A DNA stretch of 64,000 nt from Tubulanus polymorphus (GCF_964204645.1 NC_134032.1:5201175-5265174); one strand, 5' to 3'; positions 55,330 through 62,774 are shown, counted from the stretch's first letter. Program-made: numbers and translations. Notes: generated by a model from the letters alone, not told the origin.

Positions 55330-55557
55330 GATGTCGATGCGTAAAACCGCTCAAATCATCAGGAATAACAAATTTCGACCAGAAAACGTCGTTCAGAGCG
55401 AGAAAAGACGTTTTCTTATCAAATTGTCCCCCTATCGGAAAAATGACGATGTCGATGCGTAAAACCGCTCAAATCATCAGGAATAACACATTTCGACCCG
55501 AAAACGTCGTTCAGCGCGGGAAAAGACGTTTTCTCGTAAAATTTTCAGAGCGAGAAA
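55330..55557 (+). repeat. Right edge of the satellite array
   Basis: The last two monomers share private changes (GTAAAACCGCTC and ATCATCAGGAATAACA). The final unit breaks after GACGTTTTCTCGTAAAATT at about 55,541. It is followed by a 14-base piece, TTCAGAGCGAGAAA (55,544-55,557), identical to the dyad loop of a normal monomer. Beyond that the sequence is unrelated and AT-rich. The 14-base piece suggests a rearrangement joined two points inside monomers at the edge. Confidence 0.8.
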
Positions 55558-55615
55558 TCAATACTTTTTCATTCCTCAATACTTTTGATAAGTCATTTCG
55601 GATTCTACATCAGTT

Positions 55616-55817
55616 GCTTTTCCTCAGTGCGCATGCGTCAATCACAATTGTATATTTATTCTGTAAAATTGAAACGACTGAACGTAGAACATTCACCAAG
55701 CTGCAATATCAAAAGCGGTCACTGATGACCGCTTTTACTCAGTGCGCCTGCGTGAATCACAATTGCATATCTATTTTGTAAAATTGAAACGACCGAACAT
55801 AGAACATTCACCAAGCT
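55616..55817 (+). repeat. 87-bp direct repeat flanking the array
   Basis: Positions 55,616-55,702 and 55,731-55,817 align over 87 bp with 8 differences, separated by 28 bp. Both begin GCTTTT(C/A)CTCAGTGCGC and end GAACATTCACCAAGCT. The first copy contains TTTATT at 55,655-55,660, which reads AATAAA on the minus strand and could be a polyadenylation signal for the minus-strand ORF ending at 55,875. The second copy has lost it. The repeat is not related to the satellite. Confidence 0.88.
55711..55736. other. Perfect 11-bp hairpin with 4-base loop
   Basis: AAAAGCGGTCA (55,711-55,721) and its exact reverse complement (55,726-55,736) flank the loop CTGA. The right arm overlaps the start of the second 87-bp repeat copy (GCTTTT). 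It looks like a factor-independent terminator, but the context is eukaryotic, so that reading is not adopted. Confidence 0.85.
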
Positions 55818-55874
55818 CTAACTAAAGATTTACACAAGCTTGAATACATATACAAGGGTGTTCAGTCGTTTCGA

Positions 55875-56153
55875 TCAATACATCATTTGATTTCTATATA
55901 TAGAATTTATAATTACAAACATTTTTTCAATCTCCGGTAAATATTTAATTACATCAACAAATGTCAAACTTAATATTAATTGGAATTTTTGGAGTAGTCT
56001 AAATGTTTTTTGGAATTCTTGTATAGTTTCCTCGTCGATCTCTTGTGTTTCTTTTGCTTCTACACCCATTTCTATTGGTTCGACATCCATTGCTGTCGTT
56101 TCCTCAGAAAGAGTATCTTGAGTTTCTCTATCGCTTCTTGATGCGTATGACAT
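55875..56153 (-). CDS. Hypothetical small acidic protein (92 codons), possibly with a spliced 5' leader
   Basis: The product is not recognised. The frame is open from ATG at 56,153 to TGA at 55,875. The first half is rich in Glu, Asp and Thr (for example DRETQDTLSEETTAMDVEP and EIDEETIQEFQ). The second half is hydrophobic with Lys and Phe (FQLILSLTFVDVIKYLPEIE), and could form an amphipathic helix rather than a clear membrane span. Upstream on the same strand, GTAAGT (donor, G at 56,279) and TCTTTTAG (acceptor, ending 56,163) could bound a 117-nt intron in the 5' leader, nine bases before the ATG. A second possible acceptor (ATCCTTTAG) lies a little further upstream. AATAAA on this strand at about 55,660 could end the transcript. 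It lies between the satellite and the Polinton remnant, so it may be a host gene, a gene of the element, or a chance ORF. Codon use is AT-rich, like its surroundings. Confidence 0.4.
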   Translation of the reverse strand: MSYASRSDRETQDTLSEETTAMDVEPIEMGVEAKETQEIDEETIQEFQKTFRLLQKFQLILSLTFVDVIKYLPEIEKMFVIINSIYRNQMMY

Positions 56154-56280
56154 TTTATTAATCTAAAAGATATTAGTGGTAACTCTGGCTATCTAAAGGA
56201 TATACTAAATATAAATTGATAAATACACATTTAAAGATTTCATAATTAGTAGCCCCAATAACAACAAAAATGTACTTACA

Positions 56281-56692
56281 TTTAACTCGCGAACTGTTAA
56301 TTCCGAATTATATCACGAAATGGGATAGATATTATAACTGTATATGTATGTTTGAGCAGTCTCTGGTTCAGTGTTGTTAATACGTCCTGTGTATGTACTA
56401 GCGCATGCGAAACTGCCAGTTATAACGAAGTAAGTGGGCGACAGGTGTTTTAGATATCAACGGGTAGTATGATACAATCCTTATCTCACTACTTTGTCTA
56501 TCTACGCGGTTTTAGTTTATGTCATGCTTTTTGAGATTTATCTATATTAATTTTACATGTTGGACGGTAGTACTTCTTATTTGCTTCCATTTTAATATCA
56601 AATTCTTTATTGAAATTGATTTCAGAAGTTATTCATATATAAAATATTTATTTATATATGTTATTCATTTATATGAACATTATTAGAGCAAT
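56281..56692. other. Non-coding AT-rich spacer
   Basis: No ORF or RNA gene is recognisable. If the minus-strand ORF at 55,875-56,153 is a real gene with the proposed leader intron, its first exon and promoter would lie at the left end of this stretch. Confidence 0.5.
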
Positions 56693-56819
56693 TGTATATA
56701 TCTTGTTTCAAGTCAAAGGTTGAGGGGTCGGGTGAGTAGAAAATAAAATCGAGCGTGCGAGAATTTATTTTTCTACTCACTCGACCTCTCGACCTTTGGC
56801 TTGAAACAAGATATACACA
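56693..56819. repeat. 127-bp foldback (near-perfect inverted repeat)
   Basis: The left arm starts TGTATATATCTTGTTTCAAG at 56,693. The right arm ends CTTGAAACAAGATATACACA at about 56,819. The arms pair over about 49 bp with five mismatches, all transitions, then a one-base bulge and a short AT-rich loop containing GAGCGTGCGAG. Four of the five mismatches would be G-U pairs in RNA. It could be a small foldback/MITE-type element, one end of a larger transposon, or a hairpin RNA precursor. It ends nine bases before the first readable fragment of the Polinton remnant. Confidence 0.8.
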
Positions 56820-56827
56820 ATAACTAA

Positions 56828-57133
56828 CCTGGTATAACTGATGAACAACCACCTGATTTTACTGATGCAAGGTTTAGTAATGATAATGAAACAGCATATA
56901 ATTCTAATTTAGCAGGTACTGGTTCTACTAATACTCCTACTACTAATAATCCAGAGGGAGTTGATAGAATAGATAAATCGAGAATCGATCCTAAAAATGA
57001 TAATCTAGATTTTGTAAAACAAGATTTAGAGTACAATGTATTTATTCGTCATTTTAAACCTATATTAGAAAAATCTGGTTGTAATATAAATGATATAGGT
57101 GCGCAATTTTTAGTCCCAAAATTGAAATTTTGA
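56828..57133 (+). pseudogene. Unrecognised Polinton-associated protein fragment (about 101 codons)
   Basis: The frame is open from just after a TAA (56,825) to TGA (57,131-57,133) and has no internal ATG near its start, so the beginning is lost or lies in another exon. The N-terminal part is rich in Asn, Thr, Asp and Ser with a linker-like NLAGTGSTNTPTTNN. The C-terminal part is a charged, helix-prone stretch (DLEYNVFIRHFKPILEKSG). No family was recognised. Its position directly before the membrane-protein fragment and the capsid gene, on the same strand, suggests it belongs to the same element. The longest minus-strand ORF here (56,824-57,036) is its antisense shadow. Confidence 0.45.
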
Positions 57134-57249
57134 GTGAATATTGAATAGTGAATATTGTTATCATTTGAAAGATGATTATTATATTAATATCTCTTATAAA
57201 AATAAAAATAAAATATAAGCAGAATCAAATTTAATTTAATTTTAATTTA

Positions 57250-57589
57250 GAACCATCTAGAATTAAAAGAATTTTAGATGATGATGTTATAAGCGATGTT
57301 ACAAAACAAGAAGTAGATCAACATTAAAGAGTATTTAAACAAAGAATTAAAGTATTACTTCAAATAATTAATGAAAATTTAGAAACAGAAACAACTTCAA
57401 AACAGAATACAACTTCTTCATAATAAACCTGAATCAAATAAATTTCCTGTTGAAAAACTTTTTCCAAGTGGATTACTTGATGCACCCGGTCAAGAAATAT
57501 ATTCTTCTAAACATATAATATTATTTGTAATTACAATTGTAAGTGCAATTATTTTTGGATTAGTAAATATGATGAAAATAGATAAGTAA
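57250..57589 (+). pseudogene. Small membrane-anchored protein of the Polinton-like element, broken
   Basis: The first part (57,250-57,423) is basic and acidic with an in-frame TAA at 57,325 and ends in a Thr/Ser/Asn-rich stretch. The second part, in the next frame (readable from about 57,422 to TAA at 57,587-57,589), has a Pro/Gly-containing segment and then a clear membrane helix (HIILFVITIVSAIIFGLVNM) followed by a short basic tail. The two may be one gene with a frameshift near 57,420, or two small genes. It ends 15 bp before the ATG of the capsid remnant. A single C-terminal membrane span would fit a minor virion or membrane-remodelling protein, but no family was recognised. Confidence 0.5.
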
Positions 57590-57604
57590 TTTTTTTCTAA
57601 ATAA

Positions 57605-58735
57605 ATGAGTGGAAGTTATATAAATCTTTCTAAGAATTCTAGATTATCTAATGCAGTTAAAGCAGAAAGATCTCATCACATTATTACTCATAATCATTCT
57701 TTTATTAATCCAAATGAAATTTATATGTTAGAATTCTGTCATTAACACAAAATACTTTTTATGTACCTAATTCAATATATTTATTAGGTAATATAGAAGT
57801 AACTGGTCATGATAATAATTATGTTAGATGGTATATATCAAATAAAAAGTTAACCATAATGTTGGATCAGAAACTGTTTTAACATTAGATAATTATAATT
57901 TATTTGCACATTAAAAAGATTTGTGGTTAACTAAAGAGAATAGAAAAAAAATATATTTCAAGGTATTCAAACAGAAAATCAAGATAAACTAAGATCAAAA
58001 GCTAATAATGCAATAATGCACTAATAATGGGACTAATTCTGCAGATAATTTAATCAAAAATATTACTGGAAGTAAATATTAAATTCCATTAGATTTTGAA
58101 TTGATAAATGATAATTTTCCTTTATATAAATATGCAATTCACGGTGATATTATATTTGAAAAAACTTTTGCTCTTGTTAATGAAATAGTAATATCTTGAA
58201 ATAGTAATTAAAGATATGAGTCATAAATTATCAAATATATGTTTAGAATATGACACAGTAACTGATGAAAATATTGCGAGTACAATTCAAACTCAGTATA
58301 ATCAAGGATTATCATTATTATATGATTATATAGATAAATTTGAAACTGTACAGTGCAAGTAATGTAATAATTAATAAAAATAGTAACTTTCCTAGAAGAT
58401 AAATTGAAGGAGTATTAATATTTTTTACCACAATATATTCTAATGGCTCAATAAATGTTGATAAATATTATAATCCTGAAATATCAAAAGTAGAAATAAC
58501 AATTGAAGGTATAGCATATAAAATATTTAGCCAAGGAATGAGAATGATACATCAATGGGTAGAAATTGTAAAACATTTCATGAATGAAAAAATAAAATCA
58601 TCTGAAGATTGTAATATCAATCAAATTGATTATTATTCTGGCAACTGAAGATAACTAATTACATGGCTCTGGGATAAAATTACAAAATACAAAATATCAT
58701 GGCAAAGATTTAATTGCGATAAAAGAAAATTAAGT
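57605..58735 (+). pseudogene. MCP: Polinton/adintovirus-type major capsid protein (double jelly-roll), broken
   Basis: This was a structural protein expected to build the icosahedral shell of a Polinton-type virion. The proposed start is ATG at 57,605, giving 46 codons to a TAA at 57,743. Similarity then continues in another frame from 57,736 to 57,882 (NTFYVPNSIYLLGNIEVTG). Further pieces follow: IPLDFELINDNFPLYKY near 58,083, ENIASTIQTQYNQGLSLLYD near 58,268, a KYYNPEISKVEITIEG-like segment ending in SQGMR at 58,529-58,543, and LHGSG at 58,659-58,673. The order, especially the NP..-QGMR-...-LHGSG series, is that of Polinton capsid proteins as I know them. At least two frameshifts and several stops are visible, so it cannot be expressed as a whole. 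It lies between the small membrane protein and the integrase, on the same strand. Confidence 0.75.
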
Positions 58736-58743
58736 ATAATGGT

Positions 58744-59866
58744 TTAAAATTATGGTTACAAGAACAACCCACATATCAGTTACATAAAAAGATTTTAAAA
58801 AAACTTTACAACTTGAAATGTTGATGGACATATAAAGACCAAAAATTGCTAGCAGATTTGGTGAATAAAACGTGGTGACGATATCTACAATGTCGAGAAT
58901 TACCCGCTTACAATAAAAATCCTGGCTATTAGAAAATCCATATTCAAAATGACCGTACGACCAACGCTATTGAAACTATATAAAATGTCTATAAACCTAT
59001 ACAAATCAAATAGAAACCCGTTACTAAAAAAGAATGTTAAAATGCGGGTGGAGGCCAGTTTCGCCTCGTCAGTCCAGCACGTTAAGCGTTACCGGGTCTG
59101 TTAAGTTGACGGCTCATATATTAGAATTCAATGTTGCTTAGATATTAGGTTCACGCCTACGTACATTCTTGTTCGCTCTTCTGACCTGGTAAAATTCTTT
59201 TACGCGATATTAATTCATAATAAATTACTATACGCAAATTCGAAATGATCAGACGCCGAGTTATTTTTCTCTCTGAATTACGTTTATAAGCTGTAAGTAG
59301 TTGAATCTGAGAGGAGATACATTTTATGAAAAAGATCTGTCTGGAAAGTGGAAAAGGAATAATCATGAGAATTGCAATACGGTTTTTGCGAAGCAGCAGA
59401 AACCCTAATAAATCCGGAATAGAAGTTACTAAGGCGTTCAAATTAATAATTAAAGGAGCTATTCCAGATAAATTACAATTTGATAAAGGAACTGAATTTA
59501 TAGAATGTATAATCATTTTACTTTTAAAGAAACAAATGGTCTGATATTTTAGATGAACTTGCTTCCGATTATGATAATTCTAAACATTCAAGTATTGGCA
59601 TGAAACATATACCAGCTGGAAAAGAAGATAATTCAGAAATAGTATGGAATAGCCAATATGGCGCAATTGAAACACATGATTTCGGTGAACTCAAATTTAA
59701 AGTTGATCAACATGTAATAATATCTAAATATAGAAAGATATTGGATAAAGGATATTATCCAAATTTCACAGAAGTGATTCGAGGCAGAAAATATAGCTTA
59801 GTAAAATATAAGTCTTATCCAGAAAAATTTAACGAATGGATATTATCAAGTTATCGAGCCTCATAA
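58744..59866 (+). pseudogene. INT: Polinton integrase (retroviral-type DDE), broken and interrupted
   Basis: The enzyme would insert the element's DNA ends into target DNA. An N-terminal piece at 58,744-58,870 shows WLQEQPTYQLHKK and then ADLV (58,852-58,863), where the first catalytic Asp is expected. The core resumes at about 59,405 with NKSGIEVTKAFKLI and DKLQFDKGTEF, where DKGTEF supplies the second catalytic Asp. After a frameshift near 59,530 comes an open stretch (59,528-59,866) with HSSIGM, then VDQHVIISKYRKILDKGYYP and a C-terminal chromodomain-like YKSYPEKFNEW. About 540 bp separate ADLV from NKSG, where roughly 130 bp would be usual, so some 400 bp appears inserted. A stop falls between the two N-terminal motifs. 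The coding end overlaps the start of the ATPase remnant by about ten bases. Confidence 0.82.
58930..59320. other. Foreign-looking insertion inside the integrase remnant
   Basis: No integrase similarity is visible between the two halves of the gene. The stretch includes a GC-richer segment (about 59,040-59,110, GGTGGAGGCCAGTTTCGCC and following) unlike the AT-rich element around it. No repeat ends or target-site duplication were identified, so the exact limits are approximate. A minus-strand ORF (59,157-59,516) runs from this stretch through the integrase core and shows no recognisable features. Confidence 0.45.
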
Positions 59867-60400
59867 CACCTTAATAAGTGGCGTTACAAATTGTGGAAAA
59901 ACACACTTTATTTAAGATTTATTAGAAACTATATGTAAATATTTCAATGATTATATTGTTGTATTCTGTCCTACATTTGGATTGAATAAAACCTATCATA
60001 GAGATAGCGTAACTAAAAATAAAATGTTTATAATATTAAATCCTAAAGTCGTTACAGATAATTTAGCTAATTGTTTAAAGATAGTAGTTGATATTCAGCA
60101 GGAACAAATACATTGTTTATAATTGATGATTGTGCAAATCTACATGATTCAGAAATACGAGAAACAGAATTATGCTATTTAGCGTTTAGTGAGAGACATT
60201 AGGGAATTACAACATAGGTTTTCAATCGAAAATACAACTCAATTGTTATAGATTATCGTGAGAATGTAATGTTTGTAATATCATTTTTAATAAGGATAGA
60301 AAATCTATGAAACAAGCATTATAAGAAAATCAGATGATAATGTAAATGATAAAACAATTGAAGATTAAGGTATGAACTGAATTGAAACTGAGTTCGGTTA
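59856..60400 (+). pseudogene. ATPase: Polinton packaging ATPase (FtsK/HerA type), broken
   Basis: The protein would use ATP to package DNA into the capsid. LISGVTNCGKTHF covers the Walker A motif (GVTNCGKTH, 59,880-59,906). A TAA follows at 59,913, then an open stretch with DYIVVFCPTFGLNKTY. After a frameshift near 60,095 comes the Walker B motif LFIIDDCA (60,113-60,136), and then LAFSERH, where the family has a conserved Ser-x-Arg-His. A stop follows directly. RKYNSIVIDYREN and, in a further frame, KDRKSMKQAL continue the C-terminal region to about 60,340. Catalytic motifs are intact, but at least three stops and two frameshifts separate them. It directly follows the integrase on the same strand. 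Confidence 0.82.
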
Positions 60401-61180
60401 GCAGTATAAACCTCCTAATTAACTTTCGGAATTATATATAAAAGAGTGAAGAGTGAAACATCAAGCCTTATACCGAATACACTTGTATAAATGAGAAAAT
60501 GCACACTAGGAAAATGGCTAATTTGCGACCTTAAAATGAAAGAAAGACTCGAATTTCTTTTATCACACGCGACACGCGAATCTCCTAATTTCTTCTAATA
60601 ATGAGCGAAAACTTCAGACGAATTAAATGTATCAGCTTTATAATTGAATGATGATTATGTACGCGTAACTTCAATGATTCGTATCGATCGGTAAATGAAA
60701 TTTCCATTTAAAGAATGCATTTATCAAATAACGTCCATTGGAAATGAAATTAGCTAAACTCGAGCCATATTACTATTTAGATTTATCGCAGTTGTCTTGT
60801 GAAAATTTATAACCAATCTTTATATAGTCCCCTGTAAAATCTAAACTCAATTTCTATATTATACACGTGATTTAATAACGATTTCTCAACTTCGTATTTA
60901 TTCTATAATGAGAAGCGCACTGATTAGATCTGATTTCAACAGATTGTCGAAAAAGTTACAGCAATTTACTGTTAGAGAAAGAAAATACTAAATCTATTAA
61001 GTTTTCTAAGATTATATGAAAGCGTCATACCATCTCATGCTCTAGGATATTGTGTATCGTAACATTTGAAATTCCTAAATCTACCTGGCTTCATTGGGTA
61101 CTGTTTTTTAAAAAGAAAAACAAATAACACCCAACGCATCAATACCTATAATTCTAAAAGTTCAGGTTATAACGTTTAGA
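60400..61180. other. Non-coding AT-rich stretch
   Basis: All frames are closed at short intervals and no motif was recognised. It may be decayed element sequence or host DNA. Confidence 0.5.
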
Positions 61181-61475
61181 ATATTCCTCCCTAAGTCAAT
61201 ACTTTGAATATAAGACCAGAAGGTAAAATTCTCTTCGTTGGACTTTTGGAGGAATCGTTTGAATATCGGACCCCTTGGTCGAGTTTCCATCGATTGACAT
61301 TGGGAGGAATGTTCCTCCCGAAGTCGATACTTTGAATATCAGAACTGAAGGTCAAATTCTTTTCGTTTGACCTTGGGAGGAATATTCCTCCCAAAGTCAA
61401 TTGTTTGAATATCAGACCCTTTGGTCAAGTTTCCATCGATTGACTTTGGGAGGAATGTCCCTCCCGCAGTCAATT
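61181..61475. repeat. Alternating palindromic repeat array (unit about 64 bp, dimer about 128 bp)
   Basis: TTCCTCCC and its complement GGGAGGAA mark the unit borders: TTCCTCC at 61,184, 61,312 and 61,385, a TCCCTCCC variant at 61,458, and GGAGGAA at about 61,250, 61,303, 61,377 and 61,448. Two unit types alternate. One has CTTTGAATAT(C/A)AGA and (T)TCTTTTCGTTTGACC; the other has GTTTGAATATC(G/A)GACCC and TTTCCATCGATTGAC. Junctions such as GGGAGGAATATTCCTCCC are themselves palindromes. An ORF on the minus strand (61,191-61,400) is a by-product of this structure. Confidence 0.82.
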
Positions 61476-61800
61476 TTCACAATAGCGGTCCTCTTAATTG
61501 GTGATGATCAAATGAACGTGCGGCTCATATTTCTATTGTGTGCCTATCCGGTGTAACGCGCGACACGCTAACATAATCTTATCTGTAAATGTGAAGACCT
61601 CGGGGGCATTATGTTCTCTAAAGCCCGACATTATCCCACATTCGGGACTGTGAATGGGTTGATTATACGGCTGAGTCGACATGTTTCAACAATTTTTGAC
61701 TGTTCATTTATGAATATTTGAAGACTTATGAACTAAAAATTACCTAAATTTTTGATACATTTTGAGAAAGTCACAAAACATTTGAGACTGCGTTTTACAT
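61476..61800. other. Non-coding stretch
   Basis: No gene, RNA or repeat was recognised. It is somewhat less AT-rich at its left end. Confidence 0.45.
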
Positions 61801-62035
61801 ATAATGAATTAGATGATACGAAATCAGATGCTGTTATAAAAACCTCTAAACTCTATGAAGCCGAAACCAGCAAGGATTAATGATGCTTTATCTGAAACGA
61901 TAATTAAAGTTTAATCAAAATTGTGCAATCATTTTTTGCCAATAATAGATTAGACAATTAAATGATGAATTGATAAATGATTATTTTGTTATGAGCGAAT
62001 TAAATAATTGGGTTGGTTATTTATCATTTGAATAA
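61800..62035 (+). pseudogene. Possible decayed coding fragment, unrecognised
   Basis: Short pieces in different frames look protein-like: DDTKSDAVIKTSKLYEAE-type sequence near 61,815-61,860, INDALSETIIKV near 61,878, and ELINDYFVMSELNNWVGYLS just before TAA at about 62,032. They lie upstream of, and on the same strand as, the small membrane protein. No family was recognised and stops are frequent. This may be chance. Confidence 0.25.
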
Positions 62036-62175
62036 GGCGGTTTTATGCCACTTTTCAACGGGCATAATTATATTTTCAAATATAAAAAAAACAAAGTAGT
62101 AATGATGAAACAAAGGAAATTTCTCAAAAAATAAATCTAGGATAATAAGAAAATTGTTAGTCTTGTTCCTGTTGA

Positions 62176-62418
62176 AAACCAAGAACCGAGAAACAAATTA
62201 CTCGGGCTAAAGAATTAGGAAGAAGATCTACTGAATTAGAAAAAAAGAAAAAATTAAATGAACATGACAATAAAATTAATGTTAATAATAGAAATTTTAA
62301 TAAATACTTTTATCTTACAACTGCTATATTAATATTTGGGTGTTTATCTTATTATGGTTATGAAAACATTTTTTCTAAAAATAATTATAATCATGAGGCG
62401 CAGGAAACGAAAAATTAA
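62176..62418 (+). pseudogene. Small basic protein with one membrane span, Polinton-associated
   Basis: The frame is open for 80 codons after a TGA (62,173) to TAA (62,416-62,418), with no ATG near its start, so the N-terminus is missing or shifted. It begins with a basic stretch, QITRAKELGRRSTELEKKKK, then an Asn/Asp-rich linker, then a predicted membrane helix (YFYLTTAILIFGCLSYYGY), and a short polar tail. A basic motif of the form Q-x(3)-A/G-[KR]-x-LG-x-R, followed by a single membrane span, is something I associate with small Polinton virion proteins. That assignment is from pattern memory only. The reading frame itself is intact, unlike the larger genes of the element. Confidence 0.45.
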
Positions 62419-62422
62419 CTAG

Positions 62423-62700
62423 AGGACCAACGGTCCTGTGCTCTCGAGGCAAAGTTTTTTTTATAATATCAATGAAAACATATTACATTGATCATTCTTA
62501 CTCTTTTAATTAGGCAGATCTGTTCGCTCCACAACTGCTCTCGACACTACGGTGAGACTGGGCGCCTCAAGACAGTGGTAGGCAGGAACCATTATGAGTT
62601 TTCCGGTTTGCTCGGCTACCCGTACTGGCGGGGTAGTCTAGATAGGCAAATGAAAGCTCCGGTTTGCTGAACTACCCCTCTTTGCGGGGATGCGGTATGA
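62423..62700 (+). other. GC-rich segment with duplicated hairpin motif
   Basis: A short hairpin (AGGACC, AAC, GGTCCT) lies at 62,423-62,437, five bases after the stop of the membrane-protein fragment. Further on, CCGGTTTGCT occurs at 62,603-62,612 and 62,659-62,668, each followed by a C-rich/G-rich pair: CTACCC (62,616) with GGGTAG (62,631), and CCCC (62,675) with GGGG (62,686). The composition differs sharply from the AT-rich surroundings. It may be a SINE or a structured non-coding RNA fragment; no family was recognised. The 60-codon ORF here has no support. Confidence 0.5.
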
Positions 62701-62774
62701 TGTTTGATCTGACAGTTTCAAGTGGTTAATGGGTGTTTCAAGTGCTTACAACGATGCTTTTTATATATGATTTC

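Larger units (their letters stand above)
1..55557 (+). repeat. 118-bp satellite DNA array, about 470 head-to-tail copies
   Basis: The same unit recurs at 118-bp spacing: the ATGACGATG motif starts at 86, 204, 322 and 440, and keeps this spacing to the right-hand edge. Units of 117 or 119 bp arise mostly from gain or loss of one C in the CCCCC run. All copies seen are in one orientation and no other element interrupts the array. The typical monomer is 44% GC with 12 CpG sites. Variation is mainly point substitution (for example CAGAGCG, CAGTGCG, CAGCGCG, CCGCGCG or GATCAGAGCG in the centre), and the variants occur in runs shared between distant blocks. The array is open at the left edge of the window. 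Satellites of this kind usually lie in centromeric, pericentromeric or subtelomeric heterochromatin; which of these applies here cannot be told from the sequence. Confidence 0.98.
56820..62420 (+). mobile_element. Degenerate Polinton/Maverick-like element (partial)
   Basis: Three Polinton hallmark genes are recognisable in the same orientation: a double-jelly-roll-type major capsid protein, a retroviral-type integrase with a chromodomain-like tail, and a packaging ATPase with Walker A and B motifs. Small membrane-protein fragments lie on both sides. All three hallmark genes carry stops and frameshifts. Protein-primed DNA polymerase B, the adenovirus-like cysteine protease and terminal inverted repeats were not found, so the piece is truncated or its ends are too decayed. 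The limits given are those of the readable fragments, not of the insertion. Related adintoviruses share these genes, so an endogenous virus is an equally fair description. Confidence 0.82.

Noticed and set aside
1-55557. CRISPR array
   Set aside because: The whole 118-bp unit is repeated. There are no unique spacers between short repeats, and no cas genes.
1-55557. Ribosomal intergenic spacer subrepeats
   Set aside because: No rRNA sequence is present in the window, and the array is far longer than usual spacer subrepeats.
55711-55736. Bacterial factor-independent terminator
   Set aside because: The stem with T-run looks right, but all other evidence is eukaryotic and no gene ends there in a suitable way.
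55443-55781. 112-codon ORF across the array edge
   Set aside because: It begins in a satellite monomer and runs through the 87-bp repeat; it is a chance joining.
56824-57036. 70-codon minus-strand ORF
   Set aside because: It is antisense to the better-supported + strand fragment at 56,828-57,133 of the element.
58925-58990. LINE reverse-transcriptase tail (a KMTVRPTLL-like stretch)
   Set aside because: Only a few residues fit, with no further reverse-transcriptase motif before or after.
59157-59516. 119-codon minus-strand ORF
   Set aside because: Its upper part is antisense to the integrase core and the rest lies in the insertion. No recognisable features.
61191-61400. 69-codon minus-strand ORF
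   Set aside because: It lies wholly within the palindromic repeat array and repeats with it.
62488-62670. 60-codon + strand ORF
   Set aside because: It spans the GC-rich hairpin segment, has no family features, and ends within the second motif copy.
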